Assembly: GCF_000688255.1 (NCBI RefSeq)
Contig: NZ_JHYS01000013.1
Location: 27,737 to 91,736, forward strand
DNA length: 64,000 nt
Direction: 5' to 3'
From: Simplicispira psychrophila DSM 11588
GTDB taxonomy: Bacteria > Pseudomonadota > Gammaproteobacteria > Burkholderiales > Burkholderiaceae_C
The notes below the pieces were generated by a model, which had not been told where the DNA came from, ran no database searches, and worked only from the letters and a program-made list of their open reading frames with translations. Of the stretch, positions 54,883 to 63,983 are shown piece after piece (the first letter of the stretch is position 1; each line of letters opens with the position of its first letter). A program made the position numbers and the translations under genes.

Positions 54883-56256
54883 ATGAAAACAATGATGACC
54901 GTGATACCAGTAGCCGTGGGGCTGCTGATGGCTGGAACGGCGATGGCCAAGGTGCCTGCGGCGGAAGCTGCCAAGCTGGGCAAGGAGCTGACCTGTGTCG
55001 GCGCTGAAAAGGCCGGGAGCAAGGACGGCGTGCCGGAGTATTCCGGCAAGTGGCTGGGCACGCCCCCCGGCGTGCAGTACACGCCGCATGTCGGTCAGCA
55101 CCCGGTAGACCCCTATGCCAGCGAAAAGCCGGTACTGACCATCACCGCCGAGAACCAGGCGCAATACGCCGCCAAGCTGTCGGATGGACAAAAGGCCTTG
55201 TTCGCCAAGTTCCCAAAGACCTTCCGCATGGAAGTCTATCCAGGCCACCGTGATTTCCGCCTGCCCGATTCGGCCTGCGATGCCGCCAAGAAAAATGCGC
55301 TTAACGCCGAGATTGCCGACGGCGGCCTGAGTATCAAGGGCGCCGTGCGCGGCGCCGTTCCGTTCCCGATTCCGAAGAACGGCCAAGAAGCCTTGATGAA
55401 CAACATGTTCCCCAACCGTGCTTTTAACGAGGACAAGACCACCGACTTTGCCAATGTGCTGTCCGACGGCAGTATTTCCTGGGGACGCTCGCGCAACCAG
55501 AACCTGGACCACGGCAATATGCCAGAGGTGGCGGGCAAGCCTCTCGAGGGGTTGATGGCCAACGCCCTGACTGCGACGCTGTTGCCCGAGCGCGAAAAGG
55601 GCAGCGTCAGCGTGTCGTCCGAGCCGGTCAACTTTGCCAAGGACAAGCGCTTGGCCTGGAGCTATGACCCCGGCACCCGCCGCGTGCGCCAGTTGCCCGA
55701 ATACGGCTTTGACCAGCCGCTGGGAGGCTCCGGCGGCAAGATGACTATTGACTCCGACCGCCTGTTCAATGGCTCGCCCGAGCGCTATAACTGGCAGCTG
55801 CTGGGCAAGCGCGAGATGTACGTTCCCGCCAACGCCTACAAGCTGCACGCCAAGACCGTGAAGTACGCCGACCTGCTCAAGCCTGGTGTGCCCAACGCCG
55901 AGTTTATTCGCTGGGAATTGCGCCGCGTCTGGGTTGTTGAAGGCGCACTGAAAGACGGCTACCGCCATCTGTACGGCAAGCGCGTGCTTTTCCTGGACGA
56001 AGACACCGGCCAGGCCGTCATGTCCGACATGTATGACGCGCGTGGCTCGCTGTGGCAGTACGCCTTCCTCAACTACTACTACGGCTTCGACATTAATGCG
56101 TGGCAAGCGGGCACAGCCTTTTATTTCGATTTGAACTCGGGTGGCTACATCGCCTACAACCTGTTCCAGGAGCGCCCCACCGGCCCGATTCTGAACAAGG
56201 GCAATCTCAAACCGTCCATGTTTACCCCCGAAGCCGCCCGCAACGCCGGTAACTGA
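54883..56256 (+). CDS. DUF1329 outer-membrane-associated lipoprotein-like protein
   Basis: A 457-residue exported protein. Signal peptide MKTMMTVIPVAVGLLMAGTAMA is followed by the DUF1329 body, with YPGHRDFRLP, PFPIPKNGQEALMNN, YDPGTRRVRQLPEYGFD and YFDLNSGGY. AAGGAG lies six bases before ATG 54883. It is followed after 38 bp by the DUF1302 gene. Such pairs are thought to form or serve an outer-membrane channel for hydrophobic substrates, and they are common in steroid and terpene degraders. The steroid role is inferred. Confidence 0.88.
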   Translation: MKTMMTVIPVAVGLLMAGTAMAKVPAAEAAKLGKELTCVGAEKAGSKDGVPEYSGKWLGTPPGVQYTPHVGQHPVDPYASEKPVLTITAENQAQYAAKLSDGQKALFAKFPKTFRMEVYPGHRDFRLPDSACDAAKKNALNAEIADGGLSIKGAVRGAVPFPIPKNGQEALMNNMFPNRAFNEDKTTDFANVLSDGSISWGRSRNQNLDHGNMPEVAGKPLEGLMANALTATLLPEREKGSVSVSSEPVNFAKDKRLAWSYDPGTRRVRQLPEYGFDQPLGGSGGKMTIDSDRLFNGSPERYNWQLLGKREMYVPANAYKLHAKTVKYADLLKPGVPNAEFIRWELRRVWVVEGALKDGYRHLYGKRVLFLDEDTGQAVMSDMYDARGSLWQYAFLNYYYGFDINAWQAGTAFYFDLNSGGYIAYNLFQERPTGPILNKGNLKPSMFTPEAARNAGN

Positions 56257-56294
56257 GCCCACGCAGCCCCAGAGAACTCGAGGAGACATTCCCC

Positions 56295-57851
56295 ATGAAA
56301 AAAGAAAAATCAGCCCTGACCAAGGCTTCACCCATTGCCTTGGCCGCAGCCTTGCTGTGCGCGGCGGGCGCGGCCAGTGCCGGTGAATCCATCGAATTTG
56401 GCGATGGCTACAAGCTCGACTGGCGCCTGAACACCAACTACACGCTGTCCCAGCGCACCAAAAGCGCGGCGCCGCTGCTGGCGAACAATGCCGCCGGCAA
56501 TGACGGCGACAACAATTTTTCCAAGAACGCGCTGACGGCCAATCGCCTTTCAGCATTGTTCGAGGGCAAGTTGTCCAAGGGCGAGAGCGGTCTGGTGCTG
56601 TCGGCCAGCACGTTCTATGACGATGTCTACCACCGCAGCAACGACAACCCCGGCCTGGGTGTCAGCAAGCCGGGACGCGTGGACGAGTTCTCCGCTGACG
56701 CCAAGCGCTTCCATGGCGGCTACAGCCGTATCCTGGATGCCTACGCCTACACCTCGTTTGAGTTTGGTGACTCTCGCCGGGCCACGATCCGTGTCGGGCG
56801 CCAGGCCGTGAACTGGGGTGAGGCGGTGTATTTCCCCAATATCGCGCAGGCGCAGGGACCGTTTGACGGCACCAAGTCGGGCGTGCCCGGCACCGAAACC
56901 AAGGACGTGATTCTGCCGGAAGACCAGATTGCGGCTTCGGTCGAGATCACGCCGCGCTGGACCATGCTCGGTCAGGTGCAATTTGGTTTTCACGAGACGA
57001 TTGCTCCGGCGCCAGGCACGTTCCTGAATAGTTCGGATGGCGTCGGCCCCGGCGGCAGCTGCCTTGGCGTCTACAACGGCGGCAACACCTGTCTGGGATT
57101 CGCGCGCAAGGACGACATCACGCCTGGCAAAACCGGGCAATGGGGGATTGGTACACGCTACCGCGTGACCGATCAGACCGAAGCCGGCCTGTACTATCTC
57201 AACTACAACGACCGCACGCCGCTGCCCATCATCCAGCCAGCGCCGCCCACCTACCGTATGGGCTCCTACCAGGTGCGTTACTTTGACGACGTCAAGTTGC
57301 TCGGCGGTACCGTCAGCACCACCTTCGGCAACACCTCCGCCTACGGTGAAATGACCTATCGCAAGGGCGTGCCGCTCCTGATGGGTGCGTTGGCTACGCC
57401 CGAGCGGGCCAATGCCACGCAGATCAACGTGGGTACCTTCACCAACATTGGTCGCTCACCGATTGCCGACTCGATGCAGTTGTTGGGTGAAGTGTCCGCC
57501 GTCAAATACAGCGGCTATGAAGGCAAAAAGAGTGATTTGAACTTCAAGACCGACTCCGGTTTGGCGTTCTCTGGCACCCTGGTGCTGGGTTATCCCGGCG
57601 TCTTTGAGGGTTGGGATCTGACGGTGCCGATCAGCTACTCGCAGCAGCTCAGTGGCCGCACGCTGTTGGGCGGTGTGGGCGGCAAGGGCGATAAGCGCTA
57701 CAGCATCGGCGCCACCTTTGTGCGCCGCGGCAACATGTCGGTCAATGTGACCTACTTGGGCTACCTGGGGAGTGCATCGCTGGATGCGGTCAATTACCGC
57801 CCGCTGGCCGACCGCGATCAGCTGGCGTTGAACCTCAAGTACTCTTTCTAA
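56295..57851 (+). CDS. DUF1302 outer-membrane beta-barrel protein
   Basis: A 518-residue protein with a signal peptide ending AAGAASA and an outer-membrane beta-barrel pattern of alternating residues, ending in Phe (LNLKYSF). IRVGRQAVNWGEAVYFPN is typical of DUF1302. It is encoded directly after DUF1329 with GAGGAGA upstream of the ATG. The likely role is uptake of steroid through the outer membrane, feeding the MMPL/YCF48 system. It is terminated by the perfect hairpin at 57984. Confidence 0.9.
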   Translation: MKKEKSALTKASPIALAAALLCAAGAASAGESIEFGDGYKLDWRLNTNYTLSQRTKSAAPLLANNAAGNDGDNNFSKNALTANRLSALFEGKLSKGESGLVLSASTFYDDVYHRSNDNPGLGVSKPGRVDEFSADAKRFHGGYSRILDAYAYTSFEFGDSRRATIRVGRQAVNWGEAVYFPNIAQAQGPFDGTKSGVPGTETKDVILPEDQIAASVEITPRWTMLGQVQFGFHETIAPAPGTFLNSSDGVGPGGSCLGVYNGGNTCLGFARKDDITPGKTGQWGIGTRYRVTDQTEAGLYYLNYNDRTPLPIIQPAPPTYRMGSYQVRYFDDVKLLGGTVSTTFGNTSAYGEMTYRKGVPLLMGALATPERANATQINVGTFTNIGRSPIADSMQLLGEVSAVKYSGYEGKKSDLNFKTDSGLAFSGTLVLGYPGVFEGWDLTVPISYSQQLSGRTLLGGVGGKGDKRYSIGATFVRRGNMSVNVTYLGYLGSASLDAVNYRPLADRDQLALNLKYSF

Positions 57852-57983
57852 AGCTGTTTTGCGCTGACCATGCAGCCGGTTTTATGCCGTTTTCCGTGCC
57901 CTCTCGACGGGACAGATGGCGGGGCTGAGCAGGCGTAAAACCGGGTCGGCAGAAAACACTCCAAGAGCCATTCTTCTGGTGGG

Positions 57984-58010
57984 GGGCCTGGATTAATCCA
58001 GGCCCTTTTT
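57984..58010 (+). terminator. Rho-independent terminator after DUF1302
   Basis: A perfect 11-bp inverted repeat (GGGCCTGGATT and its complement, no loop counted) followed directly by TTTTT. It is the clearest terminator in the window. Confidence 0.88.
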
Positions 58011-58029
58011 GTGTTTTTGGACGCTCCGC

Positions 58030-58602
58030 TCAACTTTTGTTGTTCAATGCGCGGCGCCGTGCCAGCAGCCACCACACTAGCCCCACGATCAGCAGCAGCG
58101 ACAAACCCCACAGCTCATCTGCGTCCACTGCCTTGAGCAGATACACCAGAGCGTGGCCAGTTCCATAACCTGCACCGGCAATGAGCAGTGCCCATAGCAC
58201 AGCTGCCAGCCCATTCAGCAGCAGAAACTGAGGCCAGGAAACGCTGCTCATGCCAATAGCGATTGGCCCGGCGATGCGCAGCCCGTACAGGAATCGGAGG
58301 GACAGAATCACCGGCAGGTAGTGGCGATCCAGCAAGCCACGAACGCGGGCCGCGCGCGGCTCCAGGGACGGATAGCGCACCAGCAGCGCGGTGCCATAGT
58401 GGCGTCCGATCCAAAAATACAGTTGGTCGCCCAGAAAGCTGGCAAATGCGGCTACTGCAACTACCACCGACATCGACAAATGCCCGCGAGAGGCCGCTGC
58501 GCCCGCGACAAGCAAAACGGATTCGCCTTCCAAAAAGGTGCCCACCGCCACCGCTACGTAGCCATAAGACTGTACCCACTCTGCGATATGCGCCGCTTGC
58601 AT
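58030..58602 (-). CDS. DedA/SNARE-associated inner-membrane protein
   Basis: A 190-residue DedA-family protein with FLEGESVLLVAGAAAS, FLGDQLYFWIGRHYG and RFLYGLRIAGPIAIGMS. Four hydrophobic helices follow and an Arg-rich end (LLARRRALNN). DedA proteins are undecaprenyl-phosphate or phospholipid flippases. It marks the start of a cell-envelope block that is unrelated to the steroid genes, and it runs toward the DUF1302 terminator. Confidence 0.88.
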   Translation of the reverse strand: MQAAHIAEWVQSYGYVAVAVGTFLEGESVLLVAGAAASRGHLSMSVVVAVAAFASFLGDQLYFWIGRHYGTALLVRYPSLEPRAARVRGLLDRHYLPVILSLRFLYGLRIAGPIAIGMSSVSWPQFLLLNGLAAVLWALLIAGAGYGTGHALVYLLKAVDADELWGLSLLLIVGLVWWLLARRRALNNKS

Positions 58603-58639
58603 GATTCAGTAGCCTTTGGTTCGCGATCTGTGCCGTGGA

Positions 58640-58985
58640 ATGGCTCCGTGTGACAACAATGGGCCGATTTGGCGGGTCGTTGGTTGAACAAAAGAATGCA
58701 GAGCACCATGAAAGCCAACAGCGCTGCCGATACCCACCGTGGTGGTGGCCACAATCGTCGTTCAGTAGAAGAGCGGATGAAAGGCCTTGGCCTTGATTTG
58801 GGCAGTGACCGCCATCAGAAAGAGGACGGCAAAAATAGCCGTATCAATCAGGTAGCCCAGGTGCATCGACATCGAGACGGCATCGCCCCCGTCTCACTGA
58901 GCGTGGTGGCGGCAATCTTGATGATCCAGAAAATCAAAGTAACTTCTGGTACTTTGATCAAGGCGTCTTGTGTGAACGTGTTCAT
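58640..58985 (-). pseudogene. DUF347/COG4705 membrane protein, broken
   Basis: From the ATG at 58983-58985 the minus strand reads MNTFTQDALIKVPEVTLIFW and a helix typical of COG4705. A one-base frameshift at a run of G (SETG then GDAVSMSMHLGYLIDT in another frame) and an in-frame TGA where the family has Trp (FY-stop-TTIVATTTVG) break the frame. Homology then fades. The intact family is about 250 residues. Region 58603-59173 otherwise holds nothing I can support. Confidence 0.72.
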
Positions 58986-59173
58986 TTTGAATCCTAGTGA
59001 ATAGTTCAGTTTTTCCCTGAAACCCATCCGCAGTCTTCAGCCACGCCGCCTGATTTGTGCTTGAGAGGTACTTTTGTAACGCAAAAATGCTCCTATGAGG
59101 CATTCCCTAATTCTGGGCTAAGACTCGGCATTCACTATTGAGAGCATTCCATCACTGGTTTCAGGCCCTCACC

Positions 59174-59725
59174 ATGTCTCTTGACTCTGCTGTTTTTTTG
59201 TCCCTCAATGGCTCGGCCACTTCGCCGCATTGGTTGACGCTTATCGGGCTCTTTGCTACTCAGCATTTGATGCAATGGATAGCTGGGGGCACTGTAGCGA
59301 TCTTTGTCACGGGCAACCGGCAAGTGAAGTTACACGTGGTGCAGCTGCTTGTCGCCATCACAGCAGCTTGGTTGCTGGCAAGGCTGGGCCAGCATTTCAT
59401 TCCCATTGACAGGCCCTTCACTGTGGGGCTTGGCAAGCAGTGGCTGCCGCACGCAGCCTCGCATGGATTTCCCAGCACACATGCGACCGTTGCTTTCGCA
59501 TTTGCCACCGCCGTTGCCCTGACTGCAGGGCGCCTGCATTGGGCGTTGCTTGCCTTGGCCGCTGCGGGTCTGGTGGCCTGGAGTCGCGTGTACCTTGGCT
59601 TGCATTTTCCGTCGGACGTGCTGGCCGGCGCCTTGGGGGGAAGCGTATGCGGGTGGCTGGTATGCCGGTGCCCGTTCTGGCATTCGCCAACAACCCATTC
59701 CGATGCTGCAAAGGAGATGACATGA
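59174..59725 (+). CDS. PAP2-family phosphatase
   Basis: A 183-residue membrane protein with the three PAP2 motifs: IDRP near 78-81 (degenerate first motif), PSTHA near 100-104 and SRVYLGLHFPSD near 136-147. Four to five hydrophobic segments. Such enzymes dephosphorylate undecaprenyl pyrophosphate or phosphatidic acid in the periplasm. The glycosyltransferase ATG overlaps its stop (ATGA), which suggests a lipid-carrier sugar pathway. Confidence 0.88.
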   Translation: MSLDSAVFLSLNGSATSPHWLTLIGLFATQHLMQWIAGGTVAIFVTGNRQVKLHVVQLLVAITAAWLLARLGQHFIPIDRPFTVGLGKQWLPHAASHGFPSTHATVAFAFATAVALTAGRLHWALLALAAAGLVAWSRVYLGLHFPSDVLAGALGGSVCGWLVCRCPFWHSPTTHSDAAKEMT

Positions 59726-60780
59726 TTGCCTTGCTGGACACTGCGCCCCCCCAAGAGAGGTTTTCGCCGCATGCTCAGGCTGTCAGTGTCAGCCGCGATG
59801 GCGTGCTGGCTCTGGCGCAACCATTACCTCGTAAACTTGGCTCTGTCTCTTGCATTGTTCCGTGCTACAACGAAGCGGTGAGTCTTGAGCAATTACTGCC
59901 TCAGTTGCATGAGACCCTTCAGGCCTGCACTGAACAATGGGAAGTGATTCTGGTGGACGACGGCAGTTTGGATGCCACCAGTCTGGTGCTCGCCAAGTGG
60001 ACGCAGACACCGGGTTTTCGTGCACTGCTGCTATCGCGCAATTTTGGCAAGGAAGCCGCCTTGATGGCGGGTCTAGAGGCGGCGCAAGGTGACGCCGTTG
60101 TGATGATGGACAGTGATTTGCAGCACTCGCCATCGCTGATCCCCGTCTTTCTTCAGCATTGGTGCCAAGGCAGGGATGTGGTCTACGCGCTGCGTGAAGA
60201 TCGGCACGATGAAAGCAGTTTTAAGCGGCTGGGGACTCGCTGGTTTTACAGACTCGTCAATATGTCGGGGCGATTCGAGGTGCCGGCCGGCGCGGGGGAT
60301 TTTCGTCTCATGGACCGCGCTGTCGTCAACGCGTTGCTGTCGCTGCCGGAGCGCAACCGGTTTATGAAGGGGCTTTACGCCTGGGTCGGATTCGACGTGA
60401 TTGCCGTTCCCTACATGCCAAGTGCACGGCTGCACGGCACAACCACCTTTAGCCCTTGGCGCCTGATTCGGCTCTCACTCGATGGCCTGACCGGCTTCAC
60501 CACTTGGCCGCTGCGTGCCGTGAGTGGCATCGGTTTTGTGCTGGCGGTTTTTGCCCTGCTCTATGGCGCTTATCTGACCCTTGCCTATTTTCTCTACGGG
60601 CACGTTGTTAATGGCTGGACCACCCTTGCTGTGAGTCTGATGGGGTTTTCAGGTATCCAGCTCTTGTCGCTGGGCATCGTAGGCGAATACGTGGGGAAAA
60701 TTGCAGAAGAGGTCAAGGCGCGGCCCCTCTATGTAATCAAACGTGAACTGGGTCAGGGCCTGAAAAAGGCCAATCGATGA
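59722..60780 (+). CDS. GT2 polyprenyl-phosphate glycosyltransferase (ArnC/DPM-like)
   Basis: A 352-residue GT-A glycosyltransferase: SCIVPCYNEAVSLEQLL (43-59), LVDDGSLDAT, the MDSDLQHSP metal motif, and two C-terminal helices in the usual ArnC/GtrB arrangement (SGIGFVLAVFALLYGAYLTL). It transfers a sugar to a polyprenyl phosphate at the inner membrane. AAGGAGATG before the start and overlaps on both sides (ATGA with PAP2 and with the ArnT-like gene) show a tightly coupled operon. Confidence 0.92.
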   Translation: MIALLDTAPPQERFSPHAQAVSVSRDGVLALAQPLPRKLGSVSCIVPCYNEAVSLEQLLPQLHETLQACTEQWEVILVDDGSLDATSLVLAKWTQTPGFRALLLSRNFGKEAALMAGLEAAQGDAVVMMDSDLQHSPSLIPVFLQHWCQGRDVVYALREDRHDESSFKRLGTRWFYRLVNMSGRFEVPAGAGDFRLMDRAVVNALLSLPERNRFMKGLYAWVGFDVIAVPYMPSARLHGTTTFSPWRLIRLSLDGLTGFTTWPLRAVSGIGFVLAVFALLYGAYLTLAYFLYGHVVNGWTTLAVSLMGFSGIQLLSLGIVGEYVGKIAEEVKARPLYVIKRELGQGLKKANR

Positions 60781-62369
60781 ACGCATCTCAGCCGTCGGCA
60801 AAATTTGCCATTGCCGCTGCCTCCTTGCTTGTGCTGGTCTGGCTGGCTTTTACGACATGGGCACGCCCTTTGATGCTTCCCGATGAAGGGCGTTACGTCG
60901 GCATTGCTTGGGAAATGCTCCGTTCTGGTGACTGGCTTACCCCCACGCTCAATGGGTTGCCCTATTTTCACAAGCCACCACTTTTTTACTGGATCACCGC
61001 CGCTTCCCTGTGGCTCTTTGGCCACCACGAATGGGCCGCCAGAATAGCGCCATTGCTGGGTGCCTTGTTGGGGACGGGCGCTTCTTATGCATTCGTTCGC
61101 CGCTGGTCAGGCGAGCGGGCCGCGCGGAGGGGAGTGGTGGTGTTGCTGGCACAACCTATATGGCTGATTGCCGCGCAATTTGCCAATTTGGACATGCTTG
61201 TGGCGGGATGCATCGTCGCCACCATCGTTTTGCTTGCGCATTCTGTCTTGCTTGCTGACGAAGGAAAGCCTTGGCATGGGGTTCTGACTACCGCCTGGGG
61301 CATGGCTGCCCTGGGCGTGCTTGCCAAGGGGTTGATTGGTTTTGTGCTGCCTGCACTGGTAGTCTTTGCATGGCTTCTCGTGCAGAAGCGGTGGCGCCGT
61401 CTGGTCGGCCTTTTGTGGTGGCCAGGAATAGTGGTTTTTCTGGCGCTTACCGTGCCCTGGTTCGTGGCTATGCAGCAGCGGTTCCCGGAATTTCTGGACT
61501 ATTTTTTTGTTGTTCAGCATTTCAGGCGGTTCACCGACAGCGGTTTCAACAATGTGATGCCTTTCTGGTTTTACCCTGCTGTACTGTGCCTGTGTTTTCT
61601 GCCATGGTTGCCCTGGATGCTGCGGGCTTTCAGGCCCAGGGCCGACCTGTCGGCTACCCAACGCTCGGTTCGCCTGCTGCTGTTGATTTGGCCTGCCATC
61701 GTCGTTGTATTTTTCTCGTTACCCCAGTCTAAGTTGCTGGGCTATGTATTGCCCGCCATTGCCCCGCTGGCATTCATTGCGGCAGACGGCTATCTATCGC
61801 GCACTTCTTTGTCCGGCACCCCGGCCCGCATGTGGTGTATTGCGGCTGGCATCGGGTGCACGCTGACGCTGGGTCTCCTCAACTGGATCGCGGTCCATCC
61901 ACAAAATTCCACACGCCCTTTTGCGCTGGTACTGCGCGACAGCCGCCAGCCGTCCGAACCTGTTGTGATGCTCGACAAATACTATTTCGACCTGCCGTTC
62001 TATGCCCAGTTGGGTGGCCCGGTGGCTATCGTGGAGCGCTGGGACGATCCCAAACTTCACCAACAAGACAATCAGCGCAAAGAGATTGCTGACGCCGGTC
62101 AGTTCGACAAAGCCGCTGCAGCCAAGCGCCTGCTTTTAGCCGCAGGCTTGCCTGGTCTTTTGTGCCGCTCGGGTACCACGTGGGTGCTGGGCCCTTCCTC
62201 TGCAGGGGAACGCTACCCATTTTTGCAGGCGGCAGCCGACCTGCAGCACCAAGACGGCACCACGCTGTGGCGCGTTGACAGCAGCAGTCCGTCCCTGCTC
62301 AATGCGCTGGGTTGCGACGGAAAGCCCAGTAGTGACTCACCACATAAGGTCCACCCGCCACAGCAATAA
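60777..62369 (+). CDS. ArnT/PMT-like glycosyltransferase (GT83)
   Basis: A 530-residue polytopic protein. The first periplasmic loop has LPDEGRYVGIAWEML (Asp-Glu, the metal-binding start of the PMT/ArnT catalytic loop), then HKPPLFYW. About 11 to 12 hydrophobic helices, with a C-terminal periplasmic domain (SRQPSEPVVMLDKYYFDLPF). It should transfer the sugar from the polyprenyl carrier made by the upstream glycosyltransferase to a lipid A-type or other envelope acceptor. Its 3' end overlaps the convergent gtrA frame. Confidence 0.91.
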   Translation: MNASQPSAKFAIAAASLLVLVWLAFTTWARPLMLPDEGRYVGIAWEMLRSGDWLTPTLNGLPYFHKPPLFYWITAASLWLFGHHEWAARIAPLLGALLGTGASYAFVRRWSGERAARRGVVVLLAQPIWLIAAQFANLDMLVAGCIVATIVLLAHSVLLADEGKPWHGVLTTAWGMAALGVLAKGLIGFVLPALVVFAWLLVQKRWRRLVGLLWWPGIVVFLALTVPWFVAMQQRFPEFLDYFFVVQHFRRFTDSGFNNVMPFWFYPAVLCLCFLPWLPWMLRAFRPRADLSATQRSVRLLLLIWPAIVVVFFSLPQSKLLGYVLPAIAPLAFIAADGYLSRTSLSGTPARMWCIAAGIGCTLTLGLLNWIAVHPQNSTRPFALVLRDSRQPSEPVVMLDKYYFDLPFYAQLGGPVAIVERWDDPKLHQQDNQRKEIADAGQFDKAAAAKRLLLAAGLPGLLCRSGTTWVLGPSSAGERYPFLQAAADLQHQDGTTLWRVDSSSPSLLNALGCDGKPSSDSPHKVHPPQQ

Positions 62370-62733
62370 GCACTACAGCCAGCACCAAGTCGTAGCGCAG
62401 GGCACTCCAGCGCAACAGCAATGCATAAGCGAGTTCATTGATGGCAAAGCCGCATGCAGATACAGTAAAAAATCGACCCGCAGAGTGCCAGAGTGGCACG
62501 CCATGGTGGCGAAAAGTCCAGCGGTAATGCCCTGAAAATGAAACGCTGAACGCTATCAGCCAACCCAGCACATGGGCCCACAAGGGCTACCAGTCAGCAT
62601 GTTCCACAAGTACCACCACGACGCTCCAGTGCACAGCGGCAGCAGCAGTGCCCACCAACACGAAGCGGGCGACTCTCCCGCACAGATGCTCGGCAAGGGC
62701 GTTGCGTTGACGGATAAAAGATTGCATTCGCAT
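62299..62733 (-). pseudogene. GtrA-like flippase with in-frame amber stop
   Basis: The minus-strand frame encodes RFVLVGTAAAAVHWSVVVVL, then a TAG at 62587-62589, then in the same frame LWAHVLGWLIAFSVSFSGHY, RWTF and two more helices ending YWAFRRNPAH. With Trp or Gln at the stop it would be a complete GtrA protein of about 145 residues. It lies between ArnT-like and ChbG-like genes, where a polyprenyl-sugar flippase is expected. A sequencing error cannot be excluded. Confidence 0.72.
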
Positions 62734-63588
62734 GAGCCCGCAGAGCATAGCCGCAGCCTGTGCATTGCTGTGGATGATTTTGGGCTTCACCCAGGCGTGT
62801 GCGTGGCAGCACTCTTGCTGTCTCGGCTAGGGCGCGCGCAAGCCATTGGCTGCATGGTCGGGGCCCCAGCTTGGCCTCAATGGGCCCAGGAGTTACAAGA
62901 ACTCGACCCACACCAGACAGAAATGGGCCTGCACCTGGACCTCACGCAGCACCCTTTGCATTTGCAACCACAGAGGCTGGGGTCGCTGATTCTGCACAGT
63001 TGGCTGCGAACGGTTGAACGCACTGGTATACGCACTGAAATTTGTGTGCAACTGGATGCCTTTGAGCAGCGAACTGGCAGTCCGCCCGCCTATGTGGATG
63101 GGCACCAGCATGTGCACCAGTTTCCGGTCGTGCGCGAGGAGCTGCTGACGCAGTTGCAACTGCGCTATCCGAACCATCTGCCATGGCTGAGAAACACCGC
63201 GCGGTATTCAAGTGCACGCGCCGGCCAGCCAGCGTCTTGGCGGCAAACGATCAAACCCCGGATGATTGAAGCGCTGGGGGCTGCTGCACTGGCGCGTCAG
63301 GCGCTTGCACGGGGCTTTCGCCAGAACAACCATCTACTGGGAGTACACGATTTCAGTGGTGACGAGGACAGTTACCTTGCTTGGACCAGAAGCTGGTTGC
63401 AGGCGTGTGTCAGCGGTGACTTGCTGATGTGCCACCCGGGGCTGGGCACCTACCCGCAGGATGCGCTTGGTTCGCGCATCCATGAGTATCGGGTGCTCTC
63501 AGGCAGCGCATTTGGCGAGGTGATAGAGAAAAATGGCATCCGACTTGAACCCCTGGGACAGACGCTCGCGTGTGGTGTGGGATGGTGA
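62686..63588 (+). CDS. ChbG/YdjC-family carbohydrate deacetylase
   Basis: About 300 residues of the YdjC/HpnK fold. The metal Asp pair is in CIAVDDFGLHPG, a His in MGLHLDLTQHP, and DGHQHVHQFP is the third motif. Expected reaction: removal of an acetyl group from an acetylated sugar or lipid-linked sugar. The start is uncertain: ATG 62686 lacks a ribosome site, and TTG 62722 is possible. Its 5' end overlaps the divergent gtrA start. In context it may modify the sugar handled by the ArnC/ArnT-like pair. Confidence 0.85.
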   Translation: MLGKGVALTDKRLHSHEPAEHSRSLCIAVDDFGLHPGVCVAALLLSRLGRAQAIGCMVGAPAWPQWAQELQELDPHQTEMGLHLDLTQHPLHLQPQRLGSLILHSWLRTVERTGIRTEICVQLDAFEQRTGSPPAYVDGHQHVHQFPVVREELLTQLQLRYPNHLPWLRNTARYSSARAGQPASWRQTIKPRMIEALGAAALARQALARGFRQNNHLLGVHDFSGDEDSYLAWTRSWLQACVSGDLLMCHPGLGTYPQDALGSRIHEYRVLSGSAFGEVIEKNGIRLEPLGQTLACGVGW

Positions 63589-63907
63589 CCTGCAAGCGCA
63601 GGGATCGCGCTGTGTAAGTCGAGACAGTCGCTCCATTGGCACTCAAATGTATGCACCAGCGCTAGGGCCACTTCAGTGAAAGCCTCTGCCTGGCTTTGCC
63701 ATGCGGATCGGTGCCCAGGCTGCACTGCACGTGCCCTTGCACCACACGCGCTGCAACAAGGCGCTGACTGATCGCCATTTGCCAGGCATGTCCGGCGCAG
63801 AGGCTTTCTCCCTACACAGAGAGAAGGTGATGGCGCAGCAAAAATTGCACAGTAGGGCAGAAAAAAGCAAAAAGCCCGCGAGAGGCGGGCTAAGTGCTTG
63901 ATTTATT
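63589..63907. other. 319-bp spacer before the tRNA gene
   Basis: Short open frames occur on both strands but none has a convincing ribosome site or a family I recognise. The only clear element is the tRNA terminator at 63873. Confidence 0.5.
63873..63891 (-). terminator. Terminator of the tRNA-Asn gene
   Basis: AGCCCGC (63873-63879) pairs with GCGGGCT (63885-63891), with an A-run on the plus strand before it, which is a T-run for the minus-strand tRNA transcript. Confidence 0.82.
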
Positions 63908-63983
63908 TGGCTCCTCGACCTGGGCTCGAACCAGGGACCTACGGATTAACAGTCCGGCGCTCTACCAACTGAGCTATCGAGGA
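63908..63983 (-). tRNA. tRNA-Asn (GTT)
   Basis: A 76-base cloverleaf on the minus strand. Acceptor stem TCCTCGA/TCGAGGA, D-arm AGCTCAGTTGGTAGAGC, anticodon loop CTGTTAA with anticodon GTT, T-arm GGTTCGAGCCC, discriminator G and encoded CCA (63908-63910). Confidence 0.97.

Noticed and set aside
54789..55007. Short plus-strand frame before and overlapping DUF1329
   Set aside because: No ribosome site, and most of its length is the leader plus an out-of-frame reading of the DUF1329 signal region.
63701..63901. Small frame between ChbG and the tRNA
   Set aside because: It reads through the tRNA terminator, lacks a ribosome site, and I recognise no family. A minus-strand frame of similar length overlaps it.
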